Source of the DNA: Candidatus Epulonipiscium viviparus
Lineage (GTDB): Bacteria > Bacillota > Clostridia > Lachnospirales > Cellulosilyticaceae
Direction of reading: 5' to 3'
DNA: 64,000 nucleotides
NCBI RefSeq assembly: GCF_030708075.1
Contig: NZ_CP117982.1
Coordinates: 2,278,732-2,342,731, forward strand
Shown: one piece after another, positions 49,902-58,569 of the stretch
Numbering within the stretch: position 1 is the stretch's first letter
Layout of the letters: every line of letters begins with the position of its first letter
Translations under genes and position numbers: made by a program
The notes under the pieces: generated by a model
Database searches by the model: none
Told to the model about the DNA's origin: nothing
What the model saw: the letters and a program-made list of their open reading frames with translations, nothing else

Positions 49902-51407
49902 ATGGATGTATTAGAATTGAAAGAACGCTTGTTAGAAATCGATAAGGTTATTGCAGCTGGAGATCATAAGGATAACTGGAGAAGTCTTATAAAGCACAAA
50001 GTACCAGATTGGTATAGAGATGCAAAATTTGGAATATTTATCCATTGGGGAGTTTATGCTGTTCCTGCGTTTAAAAATGAATGGTATCCGAATTTTATGT
50101 ATCGCAATTTTGGAGGTGCCAGCGGCGTCTATGCGCACCATAGAGAAGTGTATGGTAAAGATTTTGAGTATCGTGATTTTGTACCAATGTTTAAGGCCGA
50201 AAAATTTAATGCCGATGAATGGGCAGAGTTATTTAAACAAGCGGGAGCAAAGTTTGTAATGCCTGTTGCCGAGCATTGTGATGGATTTCAGATGTATGAC
50301 AGTGAGCTTTCAGATTGGTGTGCCAGCAAGAAGGGACCAATGAAGGATACTCTTGGCTTGCTAAAGAGTGCGGTAGAGAAACGGGATATGACCTTGTGTG
50401 CGTCGTCGCATCGAATGGAGCACTACTGGTTTATGGGCTGGATGCGCGAAATGGAAGAAAATCCTGTTACCACTGAGTTTCCGTATGGCGATATGTATTG
50501 GCCTTCCCACAAAGATTTGTTTGACTTAGATGATGGTGAACAAACTCGTACGCACGGTGCGGTAAATTTGGTGAATATGGATGAGCTATTCATGCAAGAC
50601 TGGTTGGTTAGATGTTGCGAAATAGTAGATAAGTATCAGCCGAAAATAATGTATTTCGATTGGTGGATACAAGTGGCACCGATGAAGCCGTATCTCAAGA
50701 AATTTGCTGCATACTATTATAACAGAGCAAATGAGTGGGGAGAAGAAGTTACGATCAACTATAAAAACGATGCCTTTGCACATACTTCTGCTGTAAAAGA
50801 TATCGAACGAGGTCAGCTTAGCGGAATCTCGCCATACTTTTGGCAAAACGATACGTCTGTTGCGCGAAATTCGTGGTGTTATACAGTGGGCAATGAATAC
50901 AAACCACCTAGCGAAGTCATTGCCACTCTGGTAGATGTTGTCGCAAAGAACGGCTCATTGCTTCTTAATATTGGACCTAAGGCAGACGGAACAATTCCAG
51001 ACGAAGACGCGCATATCCTTCGAGAGGTTGGAAAGTGGCTTGCAGTTAATGGGGAAGCTATTTATGGTTCGTATCCTTGGAGAAAGTTTGGTGAAGGACC
51101 GACCGTAACAGAAGAAGGACATTTTAGTGACATGAAATATAAAGGCTACACAACATCCGATTTCCGTTTTACGTGTAATGATACGAATATGTATATTTTT
51201 GCCATGAAATGGCCTGCAGATGGAATAGTTCAGATCAAAACTCTTGGTGCAGTACAAAGAGGCAACCAGTTTAATGCTGTTATCAAGAATGTTTCGATTT
51301 TGGGTCAGGATGAATGTTCGTATAGATTGTGCGATGAGCATCTAACAGTTATTGGTCCAAAAATTAAAACTGATTCTCCGGTAGTAATTAAATTAGAACT
51401 CGATTAA
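49902..51407 (+). CDS. GH29 alpha-L-fucosidase
   Basis: 501-aa glycoside hydrolase. FGIFIHWGVYAVPA, HCDGFQMYDS and the nucleophile motif IMYFDWW match GH29, with LLLNIGPKADGTIPD and a C-terminal beta domain. No signal peptide, so it acts on imported fucosides. AGGAGG upstream. Cotranscribed with the MtaA-type gene. The retained catalytic Asp suggests activity; the acid/base residue cannot be assigned by eye. Confidence 0.9.
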   Translation: MDVLELKERLLEIDKVIAAGDHKDNWRSLIKHKVPDWYRDAKFGIFIHWGVYAVPAFKNEWYPNFMYRNFGGASGVYAHHREVYGKDFEYRDFVPMFKAEKFNADEWAELFKQAGAKFVMPVAEHCDGFQMYDSELSDWCASKKGPMKDTLGLLKSAVEKRDMTLCASSHRMEHYWFMGWMREMEENPVTTEFPYGDMYWPSHKDLFDLDDGEQTRTHGAVNLVNMDELFMQDWLVRCCEIVDKYQPKIMYFDWWIQVAPMKPYLKKFAAYYYNRANEWGEEVTINYKNDAFAHTSAVKDIERGQLSGISPYFWQNDTSVARNSWCYTVGNEYKPPSEVIATLVDVVAKNGSLLLNIGPKADGTIPDEDAHILREVGKWLAVNGEAIYGSYPWRKFGEGPTVTEEGHFSDMKYKGYTTSDFRFTCNDTNMYIFAMKWPADGIVQIKTLGAVQRGNQFNAVIKNVSILGQDECSYRLCDEHLTVIGPKIKTDSPVVIKLELD

Positions 51408-51410
51408 GCC

Positions 51411-51479
51411 TTGAAATTTTAACAAAACCTCCTATACTTATTCAGGTAATCTAATTTGAATAAACTGGAGGTTTTTTTT
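51411..51479 (+). promoter_or_regulatory. argG promoter embedded in a terminator hairpin that contains the argG ribosome binding site
   Basis: Promoter: TTGAAA (51411-51416), 16 bp, TATACT (51433-51438). Hairpin: AAAACCTCC (51424-51432) pairs with GGAGGTTTT (51467-51475), and TTATTCA (51438-51444) with TGAATAA (51457-51463); T8 follows at 51472-51479. GGAGG (51467-51471) is the argG Shine-Dalgarno. RNA started here (about 51445) lacks the 5' arms, so only read-through RNA folds fully. Confidence 0.75.
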
Positions 51480-52691
51480 ATGAAAGAAAAAGTTGTATTA
51501 GCATTTTCGGGTGGATTAGACACATCAGTTATTGTTCCGTGGCTTCGAGAAAACTACGATTATGATGTTATCGCCGTATGTATTAATGTAGGTCAGGACA
51601 AAGAACTTACTGGGCTTGAAGACAGAGCAAAAGCAATGGGTGTCGCAAAGTTGTATATAGAAGACGTAAAGGAAGAATTTGCCAAAGATTACATTTTTCC
51701 TATGCTAAAATCCGGAGCCATATATGAGTCTCGTTATTATCTAGGCACATCTATCGCGCGACCACTAATAGCAAAAGTGTTAGTTGAGATTGCTATCAAA
51801 GAAAATGCTGTTGCTATCTGTCATGGTTGTACAGGCAAAGGAAATGATCAGGTGCGCTTCGAACTTGCTATAAAATCGCTGGCTCCGCATATACAAATCA
51901 TTGCTCCATGGCGAATTTGGGATATTACTTCACGCGATCAGGAAATCGAGTATTTGCAACAAAGAAATCTGCCAGTGCCCATGAAAAAAGAGGAAAGCTA
52001 TAGTCGTGATCTAAATCTATGGCATATTTCGCATGAGGGATTGGATTTAGAAAACCCTGAGAATGCGCCAAATTATGATACCCTCTTAAAGTTGGGAACT
52101 TATCCTGAAAAAGCTCCAGAAAATGCAGAGACGATTACGATTACCTTCGAAAAAGGTGAGCCTACGCATCTAAACGACCAAGCTTTGTCTCCTGCCAAAC
52201 TTATAGAAGAGCTTAATAAACTTGGCGGAAAGCATGGTATTGGAATCGAGGATATCGTAGAAAATAGAGTGGTTGGCATGAAGTCTAGAGGCGTATATGA
52301 AACTCCGGGAGGCAAGATTTTGTATTATGCGCATGAGATGATAGAGCATCTAACGCTAGATCGTGAAACTTATCAGTATAAGCAGCAGGTGGCGCTTGAA
52401 TATTCACGGTTGATATATGATGGAAAATGGTTTACACCGCTTCGTGACGCCCTCGCTGCTTTTGTAGATAGCACCCAAAGGTTTGTGTCCGGAAAAGTGA
52501 CTTTAAAACTATATAAAGGAAATATTATTTCTCAGGGTGCAGCATCTAAGTATTCGTTATATAGCGAAGATTTAGCAAGCTTTACAACCGGAGACTTATA
52601 TAATCATCACGATGCCGATGGATTTATTACGCTATTTGGGTTGCCATCAAAAGTACGTGCGTTAATGCATCAAAAGAATGAGGGCAAATAG
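51480..52691 (+). CDS. argG: Argininosuccinate synthase
   Basis: 403 aa; joins citrulline and aspartate with ATP. The N-terminal PP-loop is AFSGGLDTSV; HGCTGKGNDQVRFE and GIGIEDIVENRVVGMKSRG follow. ATG 51480 follows the GGAGG/T8 element; an upstream in-frame start at 51456 lies inside the hairpin and is unlikely. Argininosuccinate lyase follows with no gap. Other arginine genes are not in the window. Confidence 0.97.
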   Translation: MKEKVVLAFSGGLDTSVIVPWLRENYDYDVIAVCINVGQDKELTGLEDRAKAMGVAKLYIEDVKEEFAKDYIFPMLKSGAIYESRYYLGTSIARPLIAKVLVEIAIKENAVAICHGCTGKGNDQVRFELAIKSLAPHIQIIAPWRIWDITSRDQEIEYLQQRNLPVPMKKEESYSRDLNLWHISHEGLDLENPENAPNYDTLLKLGTYPEKAPENAETITITFEKGEPTHLNDQALSPAKLIEELNKLGGKHGIGIEDIVENRVVGMKSRGVYETPGGKILYYAHEMIEHLTLDRETYQYKQQVALEYSRLIYDGKWFTPLRDALAAFVDSTQRFVSGKVTLKLYKGNIISQGAASKYSLYSEDLASFTTGDLYNHHDADGFITLFGLPSKVRALMHQKNEGK

Positions 52692-54092
52692 ATGAAACTA
52701 TGGGATGGAAGGTTTACAAAGCCGACGGATTCTATGACCGACCATTTTAATTCGTCGCTATCGTTTGATTATCGAATGTATCAGCAAGATATCGCCGGGA
52801 GCATAGCTCATGTGAAGATGCTGGGCAAGCAGGGGATCATTACGCCTCAAGAGAGTGAGCAGATACAACAAGGGCTGGAGAAGCTACTACTTGACATAAA
52901 GATGGGAAAAGTAAGTCTTGCGCAAAAGAGCGAAGATATTCATATGCTACTGGAGACGTTGCTAACCGAGCGCATTGGTGATGTGGGCAAAAAGCTGCAT
53001 ACTGGGCGCAGTCGCAATGATCAAGTGGCGGTGGATATGAGGTTGTATCTAAAAGACGAAATTCTGGAAATAAAGCAACTGATTTTGGATCTGCTGCAAA
53101 CAATTTATGATATGGCAAAACAGCATAAGGACACGTTTATGCCGGGGTATACGCATTTGCAACGGGCTCAGCCGATTTCGTTTGCGCATCATTTGTTAGC
53201 TTATTTTGAAATGTTTAAGCGAGATTATAAGCGCTTTGAATTTGCACGTGAGATGGCAGACTCTATGCCGCTTGGATCTGGCGCATTAGCAACTACGACG
53301 TATCCATTAGATAGAAATTATACCGCGCAGTTGCTAGGTTTTAAGGAAGTTTGTCAAAACAGTTTAGACGGTGTATCGGACAGAGATTTTTGCTTAGACT
53401 TTTTGTATGCCTGTGCCAATATGGCAATGCACCTGAGTCGATTTAGCGAAGAGCTAATAATCTTTAATTCGCATGAGTTTAAATTTATTGAGTTGGATGA
53501 CGCCTATAGTACAGGAAGCTCGATTATGCCACAAAAGAAAAATCCTGATATTGCGGAGTTAGTAAGAGGCAAAAGTGGTCGTGTGTATGGAAATCTTGTC
53601 GCATTGCTAACTACATTAAAAGGGCTTCCGTTGGCGTATAATAAGGATATGCAAGAGGATAAGGAAGCCGTGTTTGATAGTCTCGATACTGTTAAGATGG
53701 CTTTGCCTATTTTTACAAAAATGCTAAGCACCATCACAGTAAACAAGGATCAGATGTATGACGCAGCGGCAGGCGGCTTTACCAACGCAACAGATGCTGC
53801 AGATTATTTGGTGAAGAAAGGTGTCGCTTTTAGAGATGCGCATCATATCATCGGAAAATTGGTGTTGATTTGTACAAACAGCGGATACACATTGGAGACG
53901 TTGCCTCTGTCAGAATATCAAAAAATATCAGAAATATTTGATAACGATATCTACGATGCCATTGCAATAAAAACTTGTGTATTAGACAGAAACGTGCTTG
54001 GTGGGCCGGCACCAGAGGCAGTTTCAACGCATCTTAAATTAGCTTGCGAAATGCTTGCAACAGAAAGAGGTATTTCACCAGTTGAAAATTAG
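52692..54092 (+). CDS. argH: Argininosuccinate lyase
   Basis: 466 aa; splits argininosuccinate to arginine and fumarate. MKLWDGRFTKPTD at the N-terminus, HTGRSRNDQVAVDMRL, PGYTHLQRAQPI and the superfamily signature SSIMPQKKNPD are present. The ATG directly abuts the argG stop, so translation is coupled. The 240-bp region after it has an imperfect hairpin (ATTCTCC near 54128 with GGAGAAT near 54168) but no clean terminator. Confidence 0.97.
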   Translation: MKLWDGRFTKPTDSMTDHFNSSLSFDYRMYQQDIAGSIAHVKMLGKQGIITPQESEQIQQGLEKLLLDIKMGKVSLAQKSEDIHMLLETLLTERIGDVGKKLHTGRSRNDQVAVDMRLYLKDEILEIKQLILDLLQTIYDMAKQHKDTFMPGYTHLQRAQPISFAHHLLAYFEMFKRDYKRFEFAREMADSMPLGSGALATTTYPLDRNYTAQLLGFKEVCQNSLDGVSDRDFCLDFLYACANMAMHLSRFSEELIIFNSHEFKFIELDDAYSTGSSIMPQKKNPDIAELVRGKSGRVYGNLVALLTTLKGLPLAYNKDMQEDKEAVFDSLDTVKMALPIFTKMLSTITVNKDQMYDAAAGGFTNATDAADYLVKKGVAFRDAHHIIGKLVLICTNSGYTLETLPLSEYQKISEIFDNDIYDAIAIKTCVLDRNVLGGPAPEAVSTHLKLACEMLATERGISPVEN

Positions 54093-54258
54093 TTAAAGTT
54101 TAATAAATATGTATAGCGTACGCAAAGATTCTCCTAAGATGATCTAATTATATTTGGTTACTTTTGGGAGAATTGCTAAAATTTGAGATCTAAACAATAT
54201 GATTGTAACGCACTTTTTATGAAAATATAATATTGGTTACATATTATTAATAATTATA

Positions 54259-54287
54259 TTGCAACTATGCATGTTTTATATTATAAT
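54259..54287 (+). promoter_or_regulatory. Promoter of the cystine-use genes
   Basis: TTGCAA (54259-54264), 17 bp, TATAAT (54282-54287), 46 bp before the symporter gene. GCATG repeats flank the -10. Confidence 0.7.
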
Positions 54288-54332
54288 AAAAAAGCATGTC
54301 AATCTATATAATTCTTTTAAAAGGAGGGGCTT

Positions 54333-55736
54333 ATGAATTCAGCATTTTTTACACAATTTTTAATGATCAGTCAATATCAGACATTAATATTTATTGTTGC
54401 GCTAATTGCTTTATTTGTAGTAATGAATCAACTTCAAAAGAAAAAAATTAGTTTTTCTAAACGAATGTTGATTAGCACTGGTCTAGGTTTATTGCTTGGG
54501 ATAGGCATTCAGGCAATGTCAGGCTTTAGTGATGCGCCAATGGAAGTAACCTTTGTTGCAGAAACTACAAAATGGTATAGCCTATTTGGCGATGGATTTA
54601 TGGACTTAATTAGAATGTTAGTTATTCCGTTAATCGTGGTTTCTATCATTCATGTAATCATCAATATGAAAGAAGGTATTCAGCTTGGTAAATTAGTAAG
54701 AACAACGTTAATAGTAACAACGATAATGGTTGCTATTTCTGTAGTGTTAGGGCTAGTTGTTGGAGTTGCCTTTGGTTTGGGTGGTGGCGCAGTAGCAGAA
54801 GGTACTGCAAAAATGAGATCAGTTACAAATGTTGTGGATATGCTATTAGATTTATTACCTGCAAATCCAATCGAAGCAATGGCGGAAACAAATATAATCG
54901 CATTGGTTATCTTTTCGGCGTTCTTTGGGCTTGGGGCTAAGCGAATGTCCAAAAAATATATGGATGTTGTAAAGCCGTTTTTTGATTTAATAAATGCATT
55001 ACACAAAATTATAATGAGTATTGCGATGACCGTTATTAGATGGATGCCTTATGCGGTTATAGCGTTGCTGGCAAAAACTATTGCTCAAAGAGGTTTGGCA
55101 AGTATTTTAGAAGTTGGAATGTTTATCATAGCGCTCTACATAGCTGTCGCTATAATGTTTTGTATTCAGTTGGTAGTATTGGCTATTATGGGTATAAATC
55201 CAAAAGCGTATGTAAAGAAAGGTTTGTCAGTAATCATCTTAGCGTTTACATCTAGGTCTAGCGTAGGATGTTTGCCTATGACAGTGGAAACACTCACAAA
55301 GCAAATGGGCGTCAACGATGGAACGGCCAGTTTTGTTGCAGGGTTTGGAACTACTGCAGGCATGCAAGGGTGCGCGGGTATTTTCCCTGCTATGTTGCTA
55401 GTATATATAGCGAATCTAAATGGAATCGCTCTTGATCTAAACTTTATCATGATGAGTATTATTGTTGTGACGTTAGGATCATTTGGAATTGCGGGAATTC
55501 CTGGTACATCTACCATGGCTGCCTCGGTTGCGCTCTCTGGAACAGGCTTGGGACATTTATTCCCAATGGTTAGCCCGATCATTGCTGTTGATCCTCTTAT
55601 TGACATGGCAAGAACTGCTTTGAATGTTTCTGGTGCAATGGTAAATGCTATTATTGTAGATAAAACTATGGGTCAAATAAATATGGAAACATATAACAAT
55701 ATGGATTTAAAAAAAGTTGTTGAAGAAGTGGCCTAA
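54333..55736 (+). CDS. Cation:dicarboxylate/amino acid symporter, probably cystine (TcyP-like)
   Basis: 467-aa DAACS-family membrane protein with the GltPh-type layout. MDLIRMLVIPLIVVSI, the first hairpin segment TSRSSVGCLPMTVETL, GCAGIFPAMLLVYIAN, and second hairpin AGIPGTSTMAASVALSGTG with DPLIDMARTALNVSGAM are visible. The N-terminal layout and RSSVG resemble cystine carriers TcyP/YdjN rather than glutamate carriers. Following genes encode a disulfide reductase and cysteine desulfidase, which supports cystine. GGAGG upstream. Confidence 0.85.
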   Translation: MNSAFFTQFLMISQYQTLIFIVALIALFVVMNQLQKKKISFSKRMLISTGLGLLLGIGIQAMSGFSDAPMEVTFVAETTKWYSLFGDGFMDLIRMLVIPLIVVSIIHVIINMKEGIQLGKLVRTTLIVTTIMVAISVVLGLVVGVAFGLGGGAVAEGTAKMRSVTNVVDMLLDLLPANPIEAMAETNIIALVIFSAFFGLGAKRMSKKYMDVVKPFFDLINALHKIIMSIAMTVIRWMPYAVIALLAKTIAQRGLASILEVGMFIIALYIAVAIMFCIQLVVLAIMGINPKAYVKKGLSVIILAFTSRSSVGCLPMTVETLTKQMGVNDGTASFVAGFGTTAGMQGCAGIFPAMLLVYIANLNGIALDLNFIMMSIIVVTLGSFGIAGIPGTSTMAASVALSGTGLGHLFPMVSPIIAVDPLIDMARTALNVSGAMVNAIIVDKTMGQINMETYNNMDLKKVVEEVA

Positions 55737-55751
55737 AAAGGAGAATTGAAT

Positions 55752-57077
55752 ATGAAAATAGTTATAATTGGCGGAATTGCTGCCGGGATGAGTGCGGCGG
55801 CTAAGTTTAGAAGATTAGATAAAGAGTCTGAAGTTGTAGTATATGAAAAATCAAGCTACGTATCATTTGGGGCTTGTGGATTGCCATATTTTGTGGGAGA
55901 TTTCTTTAAAAATGAAGAAGAAATGATAGTGAGAACTCCTCAAAAGTATCGCGAAGCGGGAATTGATGTTAAGGAAAGACACGAAGTTTTAAGCGTAAAT
56001 ACAGCGAAGAAAACTTTGCAAGTAAAAAATCTATATACATTAGAAGTTTTTGAAGATAGCTATGACAAGTTGGTGATTGCAACGGGAGCTACAACGATTA
56101 TGCCAAAGATTGCGTTAATCGAGCATGCCTATACGCTTAGAACTTTATCAGAAGGTAGAGTTTTACGTAAAAAAATACGAGAAGCAAAGCATGTTACTAT
56201 AATAGGGGCAGGATTTATAGGTCTAGAGGTTGCAGATGCCGCGAAGCATTTGGGCAAAGATGTTGAAGTATTTCAACTTGAGGAGCGAGTTTTAACAGAG
56301 TCGTTTGACAAGGAAATTACTGATATATTGGAAAGAGAGCTTAGAAGCAAAGGTGTTAAGATTCATACAAACACCGCTGTTGAAGCTATCCTGGCAAGGG
56401 GCGCGCGAATTGCAAGTGTGAGAACTACTGAAAACGATACAATTAATACAGATATTGTAGTTATAGCGACAGGTGTTAAGCCTGCAACTCAGTTTCTTGC
56501 TAACTCAGGAATAAAAATGGCAAAAAATGGTGCTATCATAGTTGATAAGCAGGGCAAAACTTCTGCTGCAGATGTATATGCGGCAGGCGACTGTGCAACG
56601 ATTCCTCATAAGTTAAAAGAAGAAGCTTATATACCTCTTGCTACTGGTGCGAATAAATTAGGTCGCGTAATTGGAGAAAACTTAGCAGGTCAAGATGTAG
56701 AATTCGCTGGAACGCTAGGCTCTAGCTGCTTAAAAGTTTTGGACATGGAGATCGCAAAGACAGGACTTAACGAGAGAGAAGCTAAGGAGTTGGGAATTAA
56801 TTATGCGGCGGTATTGGTTGCAGATAAAGATCACACCAGCTACTATCCAGGTCAATCTGATATACATGTAAAATTGATATATAATAAGGATACCAAAGCT
56901 ATACTTGGCGGCCAAATCATTGGAAAATCTGGCGTAGTGGGTCGTGTAAATGCACTAGCAGTTGCGATATATGCCGGGCTTACTCCTAGCGATCTTGGAA
57001 TGATGGACTTTTGTTATGCGCCACCATTCGCTAGAACTTGGGATGTATTGAATATTGTAGGCAATGTAGTTAAATAA
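55752..57077 (+). CDS. CoA-disulfide reductase-family flavoprotein
   Basis: 441-aa pyridine nucleotide-disulfide oxidoreductase. FAD fold VIIGGIAAGMSAAAKFRRL, the single redox Cys in SFGACGLPY (about residue 43), NAD fold IIGAGFIGLEVADAAKHLG and the FAD motif YAAGDCA place it with CoA-disulfide reductases and NADH oxidases. In context it may reduce cystine or a mixed disulfide after uptake (inference). ATG 55752 chosen because AAAAGGAG is 8 bp upstream; TTG 55746 is too close. Confidence 0.88.
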   Translation: MKIVIIGGIAAGMSAAAKFRRLDKESEVVVYEKSSYVSFGACGLPYFVGDFFKNEEEMIVRTPQKYREAGIDVKERHEVLSVNTAKKTLQVKNLYTLEVFEDSYDKLVIATGATTIMPKIALIEHAYTLRTLSEGRVLRKKIREAKHVTIIGAGFIGLEVADAAKHLGKDVEVFQLEERVLTESFDKEITDILERELRSKGVKIHTNTAVEAILARGARIASVRTTENDTINTDIVVIATGVKPATQFLANSGIKMAKNGAIIVDKQGKTSAADVYAAGDCATIPHKLKEEAYIPLATGANKLGRVIGENLAGQDVEFAGTLGSSCLKVLDMEIAKTGLNEREAKELGINYAAVLVADKDHTSYYPGQSDIHVKLIYNKDTKAILGGQIIGKSGVVGRVNALAVAIYAGLTPSDLGMMDFCYAPPFARTWDVLNIVGNVVK

Positions 57078-57095
57078 ATTAATTGGAATAGAGGC

Positions 57096-57150
57096 TTGAC
57101 AGAGCATAAAATCAGATGGTATATTATGGATAAAAGATTCGTCACGTGAC
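57096..57150 (+). promoter_or_regulatory. Promoter and palindrome before the cysteine desulfidase gene
   Basis: TTGACA (57096-57101), 18 bp, TATATT (57120-57125). The perfect 10-bp palindrome GTCACGTGAC (57141-57150) lies just past the predicted start and is a candidate repressor site. Confidence 0.65.
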
Positions 57151-57162
57151 TAGAGAAAGGCA

Positions 57163-57189
57163 ATGACTGAACTTTTAAATAAACAGTAA
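57163..57189 (+). CDS. Possible 8-residue leader peptide
   Basis: AGAAAGG then 3 bp and ATG; the frame reads MTELLNKQ and stops 14 bp before the desulfidase start. It could tune translation of the next gene. It contains no cysteine codon, so amino-acid-specific attenuation by cysteine is not suggested. Could be chance. Confidence 0.3.
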   Translation: MTELLNKQ

Positions 57190-57203
57190 TTGGAGATTTA
57201 AAG

Positions 57204-58490
57204 ATGGAAACACAAGTGTACAATGAATATTTAAGTATTTTGAGAGAAGAATTAGTTCCGGCAATGGGATGCACAGAACCAATAGCAATAGCCTTTGTTG
57301 CTGCCAAAGCGCGTGAAGTTTTGGGAGAGATGCCAGATAAAATAGTAGTTAAATGTAGTGGAAACATGATAAAAAATACTATGTGCGTAACAGTTCCCAA
57401 TACAGGAGATTTGACAGGGATAGAGGCCAGTGCCATAATTGGCGCAATTGCGGGTGATGCATCTAAAGAGTTGGAGGTGATTAGCTCTGTTACTGATGAG
57501 CAAATCGAAAAGACAAAAGAACTTTTGAATGCTAAATTTTGTACGGTGTTACATCTAGATAGTTCATTATTGTTACATGTGATAGTGGAAGTCTATAAGG
57601 GCGAGCATGTGGCAACTGCAGAAATAACAGAAGCGCATACTCATATAAGCAAAATCACAAAGGATGGGCAAGTGTTATTTTATGAGCCAGATAATAATAA
57701 ATACCTTGGGAAATTTACTAATCGAGATAATCTAAGCGTTTGTAGAATATATGAATTTGCAAATACCGTTGAAATAGCAGAGGTTAAGGACCTACTCGAC
57801 TTGCAGATTGAATACAATATGGCAATGGCGCAAGAAGGCTTAACTGGAAAATACGGACTGGGTATTGGTAAAGTTATATTGAGATCACACGGAGATGGCG
57901 GTCTTGATAGAAAGATTAAAGCTTATACTGCTGCAGGGTCGGAAGCACGAATGAGCGGAAGCGCTTTACCAGTAGTTACCAATTCCGGCAGCGGAAACCA
58001 AGGTATGGCATCGTCTATTCCTATCGTTATGTATGCAGAAGAAATGGGGATTAATCAAGAAAAACTTTATCGCGGATTGGTCTTTTCAAATTTAATTACG
58101 ATTCATCAAAAGACGCTAATAGGAAGACTAAGTGCGTTTTGCGGGGTGGTTAGTGCGTCTTGCGCTAGTGGAGCGGCTATGACATATTTATCAAATGGAA
58201 CTTTAGATCAAATTAATATGACAATCACAAATACACTGGCAAACGTTTCTGGAATTGTATGCGATGGGGCAAAAGCCTCTTGCGGTGCCAAAATAGCATC
58301 AAGCCTCGACGCCGCAATCATGGCGCATCATTTGGCTATGGAAAATCAAAGTTATCGACCACGCACCGGAATTTTAAAAGATGATATAGAAGCTACAATA
58401 GCTGCCATAGGAAGACTTGGAAAATACGGTATGCATGGCACCGATAAAGAGATTCTCGACATTATGCTAAATGTGGAACGAACTGTTTAA
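57204..58490 (+). CDS. L-cysteine desulfidase (CyuA/UPF0597 family)
   Basis: 428-aa Fe-S enzyme degrading cysteine to pyruvate, ammonia and sulfide. Likely cluster cysteines are in AMGCTEPIA (Cys23), FCGVVSASC (about 310-318) and VCDGAKASC (about 350-360). SGNMIKNTMCVTVPNTG and SALPVVTNSGSGNQGMASS are family hallmarks shared with serine dehydratase alpha subunits. GGAG upstream. Own promoter within the cystine module, so it can be expressed apart from uptake. Confidence 0.88.
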   Translation: METQVYNEYLSILREELVPAMGCTEPIAIAFVAAKAREVLGEMPDKIVVKCSGNMIKNTMCVTVPNTGDLTGIEASAIIGAIAGDASKELEVISSVTDEQIEKTKELLNAKFCTVLHLDSSLLLHVIVEVYKGEHVATAEITEAHTHISKITKDGQVLFYEPDNNKYLGKFTNRDNLSVCRIYEFANTVEIAEVKDLLDLQIEYNMAMAQEGLTGKYGLGIGKVILRSHGDGGLDRKIKAYTAAGSEARMSGSALPVVTNSGSGNQGMASSIPIVMYAEEMGINQEKLYRGLVFSNLITIHQKTLIGRLSAFCGVVSASCASGAAMTYLSNGTLDQINMTITNTLANVSGIVCDGAKASCGAKIASSLDAAIMAHHLAMENQSYRPRTGILKDDIEATIAAIGRLGKYGMHGTDKEILDIMLNVERTV

Positions 58491-58496
58491 ACAAAG

Positions 58497-58524
58497 GGCA
58501 CCCTCTTAATGGGGTGTCTTTTTT
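58497..58524 (+). terminator. Intrinsic terminator of the desulfidase gene
   Basis: GGCACCC / GGGTGTC stem (one G-U), then T6. Confidence 0.85.
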
Positions 58525-58529
58525 GATGC

Positions 58530-58551
58530 AAAAAACTCTCCCGAAGGAGAG
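58530..58551 (-). terminator. Intrinsic terminator of the giant repeat protein, UUCG loop
   Basis: On the minus strand CTCTCC-TTCG-GGAGAG followed by T6. It sits back to back with the convergent terminator at 58497-58524. Confidence 0.9.
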
Positions 58552-58569
58552 CATATAAAAGGAAAGCAT

